64,000 bases of DNA from Dehalococcoidia bacterium. GTDB taxonomy: Bacteria > Chloroflexota > Dehalococcoidia > DSTF01 > JACRBR01. Positions 53,895-63,378 of this stretch are shown piece after piece. The notes beneath the pieces are model-generated. The model was not told the DNA's origin. It did not search any database and worked only from the letters and a program-made list of their open reading frames with translations. Every line of letters begins with the position of its first letter. Within the stretch, counting starts at the first letter, position 1. The translations under genes and the position numbers were made by a program. The stretch covers positions 62,001 to 126,000 of the forward strand of contig JADMII010000002.1 of the NCBI GenBank assembly GCA_015478665.1. The letters are read 5' to 3'.

Positions 53895-55325
53895 ATGCCG
53901 CAGCTGACGATGCCGAACGTGGGTGAGGGCGTGACCGAGGGGACGGTCACCCGCTGGCTCAAGCACGCCGGCGACGACGTCGCGCTCGACGAGCCCGTGG
54001 TGGAAGTGGAGACGGACAAGGCGGTCGTCGAGATCCCGTCGCCGTTCGCCGGACGGCTGACGAAGATCGCGGCCGAAGAGGGCGCCGTCGTGCCCATCGG
54101 CGCCACGCTCGCCGAGTTCGACGCGACGGGCGAGGCGGCCGCGGCCGTGACAGCCGCTACCACCGAAGGCAGCACGACGAGGACAACGCACGATGCGGCA
54201 GTCGCGCGCCCGAACGGCCAACGCGCGGCGACTACCGGCGCAACCACGGCGGCCGCGTCGCCGCCGGGGCTGGCGGGCGTGGACCGCCGCGGCGCGTTCC
54301 GGCCCCGGCGCCAGTACTCGCCCGTCGTGCTGCGCCTGGCGGCCGACCACGACATCGACCTGGCGCTCGTCCAGGGCAGCGGCATCGAAGGGCGCGTCAC
54401 GCGGCAAGACGTGATGGCGTACATCGACAATCCGGTGATGCACACCGTGCCTCCGGGCGCGGAATCCGGCGTCGTCGGCGTCTCGGGGCAGCAGGCGCAG
54501 GTCACGCCGGGCGCGTCGGCGGCCGGCACTGCGCCGTCAGCTGCGGCCGTGCCGCCGGCCGCGCCGCCGCTCGAGCGTACGGCGGCGCCCGAACGCGCGC
54601 CCGAGCCGGACGACGGCAGGCCCGGCCCGATCGGCGACGGCGACGAGCTGGTGCCGCTGACGCCGACGCGGCGGACGATCGCCGCCCGCATGCTCGAGTC
54701 GCAGCGTACGGTGCCGCCGGCGTGGATGATGATCGAGGCCGATGTCAGCGGCCTGGTGGCCCTGCGTGCGGGCGCGAAGACTGCCTTCGAGCGGCGGGAA
54801 GGCATCGCGCTGACCTACATGCCCTACTTCGTGGAGGCGATCGTCGCGGCGCTGAAGGAGCACCCGCAGGTCAACAGCACGTACGAAGGCCGTGGGCTCG
54901 TGCTGCACCGGCGCTACGACATCGGCGTCGCCGTCGCCGTCGAGTCGGGCCTCGTAGTGCCGGTGCTGCGCGACGCCGACCGGAAGTCGATCGTCGGACT
55001 GGCGCACGAGCTGCACGAGTTGGGGACGAAGGCGCGTGCGCGGCGCCTCAGCATCGCCGAGATGCGCGCTCCGACGTTCACCGTCGACAACACCGGCGCC
55101 TTCGGCTCCATCGTCTCACAGCCGATCGTGCCGCCGGGACAGGCGGCGATCATCACGACGGAGGCTGTACGCCGCGAGTTGCGCGTCGCCAGCGACGGCT
55201 CGTTCTCCGTGCGGTCGGTGATGAACCTCTGCATCAGCTTCGACCATCGCGCGCTCGACGGGGCGCAAGCCGGCGCCTTCATGCAGTCCGTGCGGACGCG
55301 GCTCGAAGCCTACCGGTCGGGGTGA
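53895..55325 (+). CDS. 2-oxoacid dehydrogenase E2 (second complex)
   Basis: A 476-aa acyltransferase. Lipoyl domain with Lys42 in VEVETDKAVVEIP; Ala/Thr/Pro linker; subunit-binding domain RQYSPVVLRLAADHDIDLALVQ; a second long Ala/Pro linker; catalytic domain with FDHRALDGAQAG. No E3 gene follows, so LpdA from the first operon must serve it. The stop is followed at once by the ACTGGT tract. Confidence 0.92.
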   Translation: MPQLTMPNVGEGVTEGTVTRWLKHAGDDVALDEPVVEVETDKAVVEIPSPFAGRLTKIAAEEGAVVPIGATLAEFDATGEAAAAVTAATTEGSTTRTTHDAAVARPNGQRAATTGATTAAASPPGLAGVDRRGAFRPRRQYSPVVLRLAADHDIDLALVQGSGIEGRVTRQDVMAYIDNPVMHTVPPGAESGVVGVSGQQAQVTPGASAAGTAPSAAAVPPAAPPLERTAAPERAPEPDDGRPGPIGDGDELVPLTPTRRTIAARMLESQRTVPPAWMMIEADVSGLVALRAGAKTAFERREGIALTYMPYFVEAIVAALKEHPQVNSTYEGRGLVLHRRYDIGVAVAVESGLVVPVLRDADRKSIVGLAHELHELGTKARARRLSIAEMRAPTFTVDNTGAFGSIVSQPIVPPGQAAIITTEAVRRELRVASDGSFSVRSVMNLCISFDHRALDGAQAGAFMQSVRTRLEAYRSG

Positions 55326-55410
55326 GCTGGTGACTGGTTCGTCGGTACTGGTGACCATGGACTGGTAACCGGACTGGATACTGGCGACTTGAGACCGGGC
55401 GACATGGGTC
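55326..55410 (+). repeat. Degenerate ACTGGT tract after the second E2 gene
   Basis: Directly after the E2 stop: GCTGGT, GACTGGT, TCGTCGGT, ACTGGT, GACCATGG, ACTGGT, AACCGG, ACTGG, ATACTGG, CGACTTGAGACCGG. A degenerate 6-8-base unit in the orientation of the E2 gene, ending near the convergent GDPD gene. Compare with the tracts at 23604 and 46327. Confidence 0.75.
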
Positions 55411-55426
55411 GTCCAGCCCCCGCCGA

Positions 55427-56176
55427 TCAGCTGCGCGCTTCACCCGACGGGCGGGCGTCGACGGCGCGCCGCACGACGTCCGGCAGATTGCTGCAGATGC
55501 TGTCGACGCCGGCATCGATCATGCGCTCGATGTCCCGCGCGTCGTCGACCGTCCACGTCATGAAGGTGAGGGAGCGCCGCTGGCCCTGGCGGACGAGCTC
55601 CGGCGTCACCGCCACGTGCTGGACGCTGACGCCCTGCGCATTCAGTGATAGCGCGAAGCCGAAGAACTCTGCCCAGTCGCGGACGCGACGCGGGTCGGTG
55701 AGCAGCGCCGCCGCCATGCGCGGCTCGACCGAGCGCAGGCGGGCGACGACCTGGGGGTAGAACGAGTGCACCTCACACGTGGCGATCGCGCCGGCATCGC
55801 GGACGCAGGCCGCGACCTCCTCCTCGATCCCCGCCTGCTTGACTTCGATCTGCAGCAGCACGCGCGCCTTCGTCATCTCGATGACCTCGGCGAGCAGTGG
55901 TACGCGCTGGCCGGCGAAGCGCGGCACGAACTGGCGGGCGCCCGCGTCGAGCGCCCGGACTTCAGCGAGGGTCATCTCGTGCACGTTGCCGCTGCCGTCC
56001 GTCGTCCGGTCGACCGTCTCGTCGTGCAGCAGCACCGGCACGCGGTCGGTGGTGCAGTGGACGTCGATCTCGATGGCGTCGGCGCCGAGCGCGATCGCCC
56101 GTTCGATGCCGGCGAGCGTATTCTCGGGCGCGTGGCCCTTGCAGGCGGCGTGCGATGTGACGAGAGGCAGTCTCAT
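55427..56176 (-). CDS. Glycerophosphodiester phosphodiesterase
   Basis: A 249-aa TIM-barrel enzyme that splits glycerophosphodiesters to glycerol-3-phosphate and an alcohol. HAACKGHAPENTL is the first motif (the usual HRGASGxxPENT; the Arg-Gly is changed), DAIEIDVHCTTDRVPVLLHDETVDRTT holds the metal ligands, and the C-terminal TWTVDDARD is typical. No signal peptide, so it acts in the cytoplasm. Confidence 0.92.
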   Translation of the reverse strand: MRLPLVTSHAACKGHAPENTLAGIERAIALGADAIEIDVHCTTDRVPVLLHDETVDRTTDGSGNVHEMTLAEVRALDAGARQFVPRFAGQRVPLLAEVIEMTKARVLLQIEVKQAGIEEEVAACVRDAGAIATCEVHSFYPQVVARLRSVEPRMAAALLTDPRRVRDWAEFFGFALSLNAQGVSVQHVAVTPELVRQGQRRSLTFMTWTVDDARDIERMIDAGVDSICSNLPDVVRRAVDARPSGEARS

Positions 56177-56520
56177 CGGCCGGCCGGTCCGTCGCTACGA
56201 AGATGCTCCAACCCGATGTACCGGCTCTGGCGGATGCGGCCGCGCGAGCAGCCCGGGAAGGCGCGCCACGCCCGGCGCGCAGCGATCGCTGCGGGGACGA
56301 TAGCGAATCGCCGCGCCGGCCTCAATCGCCGCCGTCGAGCCGCCGGTGTAACCGCGGGCAAGTGGGCAGGCTGGTGCCTCAGCCTGGGCGGGCTACACTG
56401 CGCGTGTCGCCCCAATACCCGCTCACCTGGCGGAATCCGCCATCTCGCCCGACGGGCCACGAGGAAAGGACGCGACGAGCTGAGCGCAGCGAGCCAGAGG
56501 CTGCCAGCCAGCTTCGCACG
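56177..56520. other. Divergent gap upstream of cinA
   Basis: About 340 bases. A possible -10 element TACACT stands at about 56394-56399, 120 bases before cinA, and TGGCGG-AAT-CCGCCA forms a small hairpin in the leader. ORFs through the gap are in frame with cinA in part but lack a start or protein-like composition. Confidence 0.4.
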
Positions 56521-57771
56521 ATGAAGGCAGAGATCCTCTCCATCGGTACCGAGATTCTGCTGGGCGAGATCGTCGACACGAATGCCCAGTACCTCGCCTC
56601 GCGGCTACCGGCGCTCGGCATCGACCTCTACTTCAAGGCCGTCGTCGGCGACAACATGGAGCGCCTGACCGAGACCATCGGCCGCGCCCGCGAGCGCTCC
56701 GACATCGTCATCTGCACCGGCGGCCTCGGGCCGACGGAGGACGACCTCACGCGCGAAGCGATCTGCGCCGTGCTCGGCGAGGAGCCGCTGGTCGACCATG
56801 AGCTCGAGGCCACCCTGCGCGGCTTCTTCGTGCGGCGCGGCTACGCGATGCCCGAGCGCAACGTGAAGCAGTGCTGGCTGATCCCGTCCTGCCGGGCGAT
56901 CCCCAACCCGCGTGGCACCGCGCCCGGCTGGTGGGTCGAGCGCGACGGCAAGATCATCGTCGCCATGCCCGGGCCGCCGAGCGAGATGACGCGCATGTGG
57001 GAGAACGAGGTCGCGCCGGAGCTGGTGCGGCGCCACGCAGGCTCCGTGCTGATCACGCGCACGCTGAAGACGACCGGCATCGGCGAGGGCAACGTCGACG
57101 AGATGGTGAGCCCGCTGCTGAAGACCCGGAACCCCAGCATCGGCATCTACGCGCGCGCCGATGGCGTGCAGCTCCGCATCGCCGCCAAGGCGCCCACCGA
57201 GGCGCAGGCGCGCGACCTCATCGCGCCTGTCGAGGACGAGGCGCGCCGGATCCTCGGTCCGGCGGTCTGGGGCGCCGACGAGGACACGTTCGAGAGCGTC
57301 GTCGGCGACATGGCCCGCGTCGCCGGCGTGACGATCGCGACGATGGAGTCGTGCACGGGCGGCCTGCTCGCCAGCACGCTGACCGACGTGCCGGGGGCGT
57401 CGGTGTACTTCAGGGGCGGCCTCGTCTCGTACCAGACGGAGCTGAAGGTCGGGTGGGGCGTGCCGGCGTCGGTCGTCGAGGAGTTCGGCGTGATCAGCCC
57501 CGAGTGCGCGCGCGCAATGGCGCAGGCGGCGCGCGAGCGGCTCGAAGCGAGCGTCGGCGTCGGCATCACCGGCGTCGCGGGGCCCGACGAACAGGAAGGG
57601 AAGCCGGTCGGCACCGTGCACGTGGCGGTCGACGCCATCTGGGCGGCGCCGCAGGTGATGAGCTACGTCTTCCCGTCCGGTCGCACGGCGATCAAGCGCC
57701 GCGCCGTCACGGTGGCGCTCGGATTGCTGCGCCAGTCTCTGCTCGGCCATCGCAACGAAGCGCTCGTCTGA
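56521..57771 (+). CDS. cinA: CinA family protein (competence/damage-inducible)
   Basis: A 416-aa two-domain protein. The N-terminal MoCF-like ADP-ribose pyrophosphatase domain (MKAEILSIGTEILLGEIVDTN, ICTGGLGPTEDDLT, VAMPGPPSEMTRMW) is followed by the C-terminal CinA amidase domain (TIATMESCTGGLLASTLTDVPGASVYFRGGLVSY, GITGVAGPD), a nicotinamide-nucleotide deamidase fold. It is likely part of pyridine-nucleotide recycling. ATG 56521 is the conserved MKAEILSIGTE. Confidence 0.95.
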   Translation: MKAEILSIGTEILLGEIVDTNAQYLASRLPALGIDLYFKAVVGDNMERLTETIGRARERSDIVICTGGLGPTEDDLTREAICAVLGEEPLVDHELEATLRGFFVRRGYAMPERNVKQCWLIPSCRAIPNPRGTAPGWWVERDGKIIVAMPGPPSEMTRMWENEVAPELVRRHAGSVLITRTLKTTGIGEGNVDEMVSPLLKTRNPSIGIYARADGVQLRIAAKAPTEAQARDLIAPVEDEARRILGPAVWGADEDTFESVVGDMARVAGVTIATMESCTGGLLASTLTDVPGASVYFRGGLVSYQTELKVGWGVPASVVEEFGVISPECARAMAQAARERLEASVGVGITGVAGPDEQEGKPVGTVHVAVDAIWAAPQVMSYVFPSGRTAIKRRAVTVALGLLRQSLLGHRNEALV

Positions 57772-57960
57772 GCTGGCGCCGCCGCCTGCGGCGACCCGGG
57801 CGCCGGACGGCGACGCATCCGCCGGGACTGCGGTTGACCGCGGCCGCCCGGTGTGCCGCACGGCCGTCGCCGATCTCACCACACCTCCTGTCTCCTATCC
57901 CCGCGGCCCCGCTATGCTGCCCTGTGCCAGTACTGCAGCCAGCACGAGAGGAGGCCGGCG

Positions 57961-58815
57961 ATGGGTAAGCTCGATGGCAAGACGGTGATCGTGACCGGCG
58001 CCAGCCGCGGCATCGGTGCGGAGATCGCCCGCGTCTTCGCCGCGGAGGGTGGCCGCGTCATCTGCGCCGCGCGCACGCTGCACGACGGTGACCACCCGCT
58101 CGAAGGCTCGCTCGACCAGACGGTCGCGGCGATCCGGGCCGCCGGCGGCGAGGCGACCGCCGTCGTATCGAACATCTCCGAGCCGGAAGACTGCGAGAAA
58201 CTGGTTCAGACTGCGCGCGAGATCTATGGGCCCTGCGACGTGCTCGTGAACAACGCCGCCCTCACGTACTTCATGCCCGTGAAGGACTATCCCCGCAACC
58301 GCTGGATGCGCTCGTGGGCGGTGAACTTCCACGCCCCGTTCATCCTCAGCCAGCTCGTCCTCCCCGACATGATCGAGCGCAAGGGCGGCGCCATCGTCAA
58401 CATCTCCTCGAGCGCGGCCGTCGGCCCGGGGCGCGGGCCGTACACCGACAGTCGCTGGCGCGTCGGCGGCACTTGCTATGGCAGCGAGAAGGCGGCCCTC
58501 GAGCGCTTCAGCCAGGGCCTCGCCGCCGAGGTCTACCAGTACGGCATCTCGGTGACATGCGTGTCGCCATCCCAGGTCGTGCCGACCGCCGGCACCGTAC
58601 ACCACCACCTCGTCACCGGCCTCGACGACCCGCGCGGCGAGCCGCCGGAGTACATGGCGAAGGCAGCGCTGCTGCTCGCCTCGGAGCCGATCGACCGCGT
58701 CGCCGGTCGCGTCACCTACAGTCAGCAGATCCTCAAGGAGTTCGGCTGGATCGCCGATGGCAAAGGCGTCGGCGTCGACGCCGGCATGCCCGGCACCGGC
58801 TACAGCCGGATCTAG
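57961..58815 (+). CDS. Short-chain dehydrogenase/reductase
   Basis: A 284-aa SDR. The Rossmann motif is VIVTGASRGIGAEIARVFA (TGxxxGIG), with NNAALTY, Ser in NISSSAAVG and the catalytic YGSEK. AARTLHDGDHPLEG after beta-2 suggests NADP preference. The substrate loop contains an extra DSRWRVGGTC. Many such enzymes act on steroids, quinones or fatty acyls. ATG 57961 with AGGAGG. Confidence 0.92.
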   Translation: MGKLDGKTVIVTGASRGIGAEIARVFAAEGGRVICAARTLHDGDHPLEGSLDQTVAAIRAAGGEATAVVSNISEPEDCEKLVQTAREIYGPCDVLVNNAALTYFMPVKDYPRNRWMRSWAVNFHAPFILSQLVLPDMIERKGGAIVNISSSAAVGPGRGPYTDSRWRVGGTCYGSEKAALERFSQGLAAEVYQYGISVTCVSPSQVVPTAGTVHHHLVTGLDDPRGEPPEYMAKAALLLASEPIDRVAGRVTYSQQILKEFGWIADGKGVGVDAGMPGTGYSRI

Positions 58816-59081
58816 CGCCGCTCGCTGATCCGCGCACCTTGGGCGCCCGATCCCGGCAGCGGCCGGCGGCGAGCTGGCCGACGCCGCCCCATGTAGGCGC
58901 CGGCCGCTGATCCTCCGCTTCAACTTTCCCAATACGGGCTGCGTAGTAACGTTCTGGCAACGAATCACCAGCGCCCGCGAGCGTACACTCGACCCGGCGG
59001 CACTGCGGCCGCGACCCGATCACGCCGGCCGGCGTGGCGTCCCCGGCGCCGGCGCGCGACCTCAGCGGGGGATGTGGATGC

Positions 59082-61202
59082 ATGATGGACGACCTCGACG
59101 ATCTCTCGCCGGAAGGCGGCGCGCGGTGGCGGAAGCGCCTGATCGCCGGCGGCGTCGTCGTCGCCGTCGTCGCCGCTGGCGCCTACGCGCTCTGGACGAC
59201 GACCCTCAAGGGCTCTGCCTCGATGCAGCTGAAGACGCAGACCCAGGCGGTGACCCGCGGCACCATCCGCCAGACCGTCTCCACCACTGGCACCGTCTCG
59301 GCACGCTCCTCGACGAACCTCTCGTTCCAGCAGTCCGGCCGTGTCACGGCGGTCAACGTGAAGCCCGGCGACGCCGTGACCCAGGGCGAAGTGCTCGCGC
59401 AGGTCGATACGTCGGACTTGCAGACGGCGCTGAAGACGGCGCAGGCAAACCTCGCGAGCGCCGGGATCAAGCTCCATCAGCTGCAGCAGGGCGCGCTCGC
59501 CTCCGACCTCGCGGCCGCCGACCAGTCCGTCGTCCAGGCGCAGTCGGCGAACGACAAGGCGCAGAACGACCTCGCCGCGCTCAACAACCCGCCGGCCGCC
59601 GCCGATGACGCCGCCGCCCGCGCCGCCGTGACGGCGGCACAATCCCAGCTCAGCCAGGCGCAGGCCGCCCTCGCGACGCTCCTCGCCGGCCCGTCGGCGA
59701 GCGACCTCGCGTCGGCGCAGGCGGTCGTCACGTCGGCGCAGACCGCGCTCACCGCCGCGCAGAACAGCGCGCAGAACGCGCAGAACGCGCTCGGCTCGGC
59801 GCAGGCGTCGCTGTTCGCGTCCGAGACGGGCTACTGCAGCAGCGATCAGACGCCGCAGTTCTGCGCCGTGCGTTCGGCGCCCCTCTCCGAAGCTGACCGC
59901 GCGCTGCTGCTCGGCGTCACGCAGACGCCGGCCGCCCAGCCGACGGGCACGCCGCAGGCCGGCGCCGGCCAGCAGTCCGCGGCGACGCTCGCCGCCGCCG
60001 TCCTCGGCTCGAACAGCTCGTACCTTGCGGCGGCGAACAGCGCCGCGAACGCCGGCGGCTCGGTGACCTCTGCGCAGGCGGCGCTCACGTCGGCGCAGGC
60101 GAAGCTCGCCGCGGTGCAGGCGCCGCCCACGGCGAGCGCGGTGGCGGCGGCGCAGGCGGCGGTGAGCGTCGCGCAGGATAACCTCGACGCCGCGAACGCC
60201 AAGCTCGCGACGCTGGAAGGGGGTCCGACGCAGGCGGCGCTGCAGGCGGCGCAGGATGCCGTCGCCAGCGCCGGCGCCGGCTTGCAGGCGGCCCAGGCGA
60301 AGCGCGACCTCGTCGCCCAAGGCTCGACGGCCGACGACATCCGCCTGCAGCAGACCGCCGTGCAGCTGGCGCAACTGAGCGTCGACAGCGCGCAGGCGAA
60401 CATCAAGAAGGCACAGATCATCGCCCCCTACAACGGTACGGTGGCAGCCGTCAACGTGCGCGTCGGCGACATGGCCAGCGGCGGCGCCGGCAGCGCCAGC
60501 AGCGCCAGCAGCAGCAGCGCCTCGTCGGCGGCGCCGATCGTCGTCAACACGCCGGACGCCGTGCAGATCGACCTGACGATCGGTGAGGCCGACATCGCCC
60601 AGGTGAAGGTCGGCGAGCGCGGCGTGGCGACGTTCAGCGCCCTTCCCGGCGGCGCCTATCCCTTCACCATCGACTCGATCAGCGGCGTGCCGACGGTCAG
60701 CCAGGGCGTCGTCACCTACGCCGCCCAGGCGACGCTGCTCACCGGCGCCGCCGCCTCGACGCCCGGTGCCGGCCTCAGCGCGCCCGGCGGCGGCGGCTTC
60801 GGCCAGAGCACGCAGCCCGATGCCGGCGCCACGCCCACGGGCAAGCCGATGCCTGGCATGAGCGCGTCGGCCATCATCCAGGTGCAGCAGGCGACGAACG
60901 TGCTGATGGTGCCGGCGACCGCCATCAAGCGCCAGGCCGGCAACGCCGTCCTCGATGTCAGCCAGGCCGACGGCAGCACGAAGACGGTCGTCGTCCGCAC
61001 CGGCCTCAGCGACGGCACGAACATCGAGGTATTGGAGGGAGTCAGCGAAGGCGACAAGGTAGTGCTGCCGTCGCTCGCGGTCGGCGGCCGAACGACCAAC
61101 GTCTCGACCACCACCGGCGCTGCGCCGGGCGGCCACGCCGGCGGCGGCGGCGAAGGCGGCATCGCTCCGCCGTCAAACGGCGTCCCCGGCGGCGTCCGCT
61201 GA
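59082..61202 (+). CDS. HlyD/MacA-type efflux adaptor with a very long hairpin
   Basis: A 706-aa membrane-fusion adaptor. One N-terminal membrane helix (LIAGGVVVAVVAAGAYALW) is followed by a lipoyl-like half (GRVTAVNVKPGDAVTQGEVLAQVDTSDL). The usual coiled-coil hairpin is replaced by about 350 residues rich in Ala, Gln and Ser with imperfect repeats (TSAQTALTAAQ, SAQAALTSAQAKLAAVQ). The second lipoyl half (IIAPYNGTVAAVNVRVGDMASGG) and a beta-barrel follow. Gly/Pro-rich low-complexity blocks end it. It is first of three genes with the MacB-like ATPase and permease. I start at ATG 59082 (MMDDLDDL). Confidence 0.85.
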   Translation: MMDDLDDLSPEGGARWRKRLIAGGVVVAVVAAGAYALWTTTLKGSASMQLKTQTQAVTRGTIRQTVSTTGTVSARSSTNLSFQQSGRVTAVNVKPGDAVTQGEVLAQVDTSDLQTALKTAQANLASAGIKLHQLQQGALASDLAAADQSVVQAQSANDKAQNDLAALNNPPAAADDAAARAAVTAAQSQLSQAQAALATLLAGPSASDLASAQAVVTSAQTALTAAQNSAQNAQNALGSAQASLFASETGYCSSDQTPQFCAVRSAPLSEADRALLLGVTQTPAAQPTGTPQAGAGQQSAATLAAAVLGSNSSYLAAANSAANAGGSVTSAQAALTSAQAKLAAVQAPPTASAVAAAQAAVSVAQDNLDAANAKLATLEGGPTQAALQAAQDAVASAGAGLQAAQAKRDLVAQGSTADDIRLQQTAVQLAQLSVDSAQANIKKAQIIAPYNGTVAAVNVRVGDMASGGAGSASSASSSSASSAAPIVVNTPDAVQIDLTIGEADIAQVKVGERGVATFSALPGGAYPFTIDSISGVPTVSQGVVTYAAQATLLTGAAASTPGAGLSAPGGGGFGQSTQPDAGATPTGKPMPGMSASAIIQVQQATNVLMVPATAIKRQAGNAVLDVSQADGSTKTVVVRTGLSDGTNIEVLEGVSEGDKVVLPSLAVGGRTTNVSTTTGAAPGGHAGGGGEGGIAPPSNGVPGGVR

Positions 61203-61268
61203 CGCCGAAGCCGCGCCGCCGCCACGTCCCGCGCGCGTCGATGGACGCCCGACGATGGGAGGAGCACG

Positions 61269-62015
61269 ATGATCCGTCTCCGAGGCATCTCGAAGATCTA
61301 CCGCGCCGGGGACGTCGCCGTGCCGGCCCTGCTCGATGTCGACCTGGATATCGAAGATGGTGAGTTCCTCGCCATCATGGGGCCGTCCGGCTCCGGCAAG
61401 TCGACGCTCATGAACATTCTCGGCTGCCTCGACCGGCCGACGCGCGGCACCTACGAGCTCGATGGCCACTTCGTGCACACGATGAGCGACGACCATCTGG
61501 CGCGCGTGCGCAACCGGCGCATCGGCTTCGTCTTCCAGTCCTTCAATCTCCTGCCGCGACTCCCCGCCATCGACCAGGTCGAGCTGCCGCTGATCTACCG
61601 CGGCGCCCGCAACCGCCGCCGGCTCGCCATCCGCGCGCTCGAAGCCGTCGGCGTCGCCGACCGCATGCAGCACCGGCCGACGCAACTCTCCGGCGGGCAG
61701 CAGCAGCGCGTCGCCATCGCCCGCGCGCTCGTCACCAACCCGACGATGATCATGGCCGACGAGCCGACCGGCGCCCTCGATACGAAGACCAGCGGCGATG
61801 TCATGCGGACGTTCGACCAGCTCAACCGCGAGCGCAACATCACCATCGTCTTCGTCACCCACGAGCCGGAGGTCGCCGCCTATACCCGCCGCATCATCCA
61901 CATCCGCGACGGCCGCATCACCGACGACAGCCCGCCGGGCCAGACCGCCCCCGCCGCCACGCCGCGGCAGGCCGTCGACTGGGCTCCGCTGCCACCGGAC
62001 ACCGCACCCGCATGA
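61269..62015 (+). CDS. ABC transporter ATP-binding protein (MacB/LolD type)
   Basis: A 248-aa ATPase: Walker A GPSGSGKS (residues 38-45), Q-loop FVFQSFNLLPRL, signature LSGGQQQR, Walker B MIMADEPTGALD and the switch His in FVTHEPE. QSFNLLPRL and EPTGALDTKT are typical of the MacB/LolD subfamily. The stop overlaps the permease start (ATGA). GGAGG precedes ATG 61269. Confidence 0.95.
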   Translation: MIRLRGISKIYRAGDVAVPALLDVDLDIEDGEFLAIMGPSGSGKSTLMNILGCLDRPTRGTYELDGHFVHTMSDDHLARVRNRRIGFVFQSFNLLPRLPAIDQVELPLIYRGARNRRRLAIRALEAVGVADRMQHRPTQLSGGQQQRVAIARALVTNPTMIMADEPTGALDTKTSGDVMRTFDQLNRERNITIVFVTHEPEVAAYTRRIIHIRDGRITDDSPPGQTAPAATPRQAVDWAPLPPDTAPA

Positions 62016-63268
62016 TCCTCGTCGACACGCTCCGCACGGCCGTGCGCGCGCTCGGCACGAACAAGCTCCGCACCAGCCTGACGATGCTCGGCATCGTCAT
62101 CGGCGTCGGCGCCGTCATCGCGCTGATCGCCGCCGGCCGGGGCGCGCAGAAGGGCGTGACGGACAAGGTGCGCGGCCTCGGCAGCAACCTCATCTTCGTC
62201 CGCCCCGCGCAGACCTCGCAGGCTGGCGTGCAGAACGTGCTCGCCACGTCGCTCACGTCCGCCGATGGCGATGCCCTGAACAACCCGCAACAGTTCCCGC
62301 AGATCGTCGGCGTTACGTCGCAGTCCGCCGCGGCGACGCAGGCCATCGCCAACGGAGTCAACGTCAGCACGACGCTCACCGCCGCCGACCCCAACTACCC
62401 GGCCGTGCGCAACTTCCTGCCCGCCGTCGGGCGCTTCGTCGACTATCAGGACGGCTCGACCAACGCCCTCGTCACCGTGCTCGGCGCGACCGTCGCCACG
62501 GAGCTCTTCGGCGACGCCCAGAGCGCCATGGGACAGACCGTGCGACTCGCGTTCGCGGGTGGTGAGATCGGCTTCAACTTCCGGGTGGTCGGCGTCATGC
62601 AGACGCTCGGGTCGTCGAGCAGCACCAACCAGGACGATCAGGTCTTCGTGCCGCTGACGACGCTCCAGTCGCGCATCCGCTTCCTCCGCAACCCGCTCGG
62701 CCAGACGAACGTGCAGCAGATCACGATCAAGGTCAACAAGAGCAGCCAGCTCGGCTCGACCAAGACCGCAGTCACGCAACTCCTCCTCCAGCGTCACAAC
62801 GGCGCCCAGGACTTCACCGTCCAGACGCAGGACGATCTGCTCTCCGCCGCCAACGACGTCAGCCGCACCCTGACGCTGCTGCTCGCCGCCATCGCCGGCA
62901 TCTCCCTCGTCGTCGGCGGCATCGGCATCATGAACATCATGCTCGTCTCCGTCACCGAGCGCACGCGCGAGATCGGCATCCGCAAGGCCGTCGGCGCCCG
63001 CCGCGGCGACATCCTCCTCCAGTTCGTCGTCGAAGCCCTGATCGTCACCGTGGCCGGCGGCGTCATCGGCATCGTCACCGGCATCCTCGCCGCGCGCCTC
63101 GCCAGCGGCCAGAACTTCGGCGGCAGCACGCCGGTCCAGACCGTCGTCACGCCGGTCAGCATCGTCGCCGCATTCGGCGTCTCCGCCGCGATCGGCCTCT
63201 TCTTCGGCATCTATCCGGCCTTCCGCGCCTCCCGCCTCGACCCCATCGAGGCGCTCCGCACCGAATAG
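62012..63268 (+). CDS. ABC transporter permease (MacB-type FtsX fold)
   Basis: A 418-aa membrane subunit: one N-terminal helix (KLRTSLTMLGIVIGVGAVIALIAAG), a large extracellular MacB-PCD domain, then three helices with VVGGIGIMNIMLVSVTERTREIGIRKAVGARRGDI, the FtsX-like signature. With the adaptor and ATPase it would form a mechanotransmission-type exporter of a small molecule or peptide. Since only one membrane is expected in Chloroflexota, the adaptor may act at the cell surface. Confidence 0.94.
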   Translation: MILVDTLRTAVRALGTNKLRTSLTMLGIVIGVGAVIALIAAGRGAQKGVTDKVRGLGSNLIFVRPAQTSQAGVQNVLATSLTSADGDALNNPQQFPQIVGVTSQSAAATQAIANGVNVSTTLTAADPNYPAVRNFLPAVGRFVDYQDGSTNALVTVLGATVATELFGDAQSAMGQTVRLAFAGGEIGFNFRVVGVMQTLGSSSSTNQDDQVFVPLTTLQSRIRFLRNPLGQTNVQQITIKVNKSSQLGSTKTAVTQLLLQRHNGAQDFTVQTQDDLLSAANDVSRTLTLLLAAIAGISLVVGGIGIMNIMLVSVTERTREIGIRKAVGARRGDILLQFVVEALIVTVAGGVIGIVTGILAARLASGQNFGGSTPVQTVVTPVSIVAAFGVSAAIGLFFGIYPAFRASRLDPIEALRTE

Positions 63269-63378
63269 CGCCCGCCGCGCCGGCCCCGGCTCTGCCGGCG
63301 CGAACCGCACACCGGCCGGCCCGGATCCGCGCGCCGAACGACGGATGGCGCCGCCTCACGCACCGCGGGATGCTACGG

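Noticed and set aside
58965-61136. 723-aa minus-strand ORF antisense to the efflux adaptor
   Set aside because: Arg/Gly/Leu-rich mirror of the Ala/Gln repeats; no recognisable domain or start.
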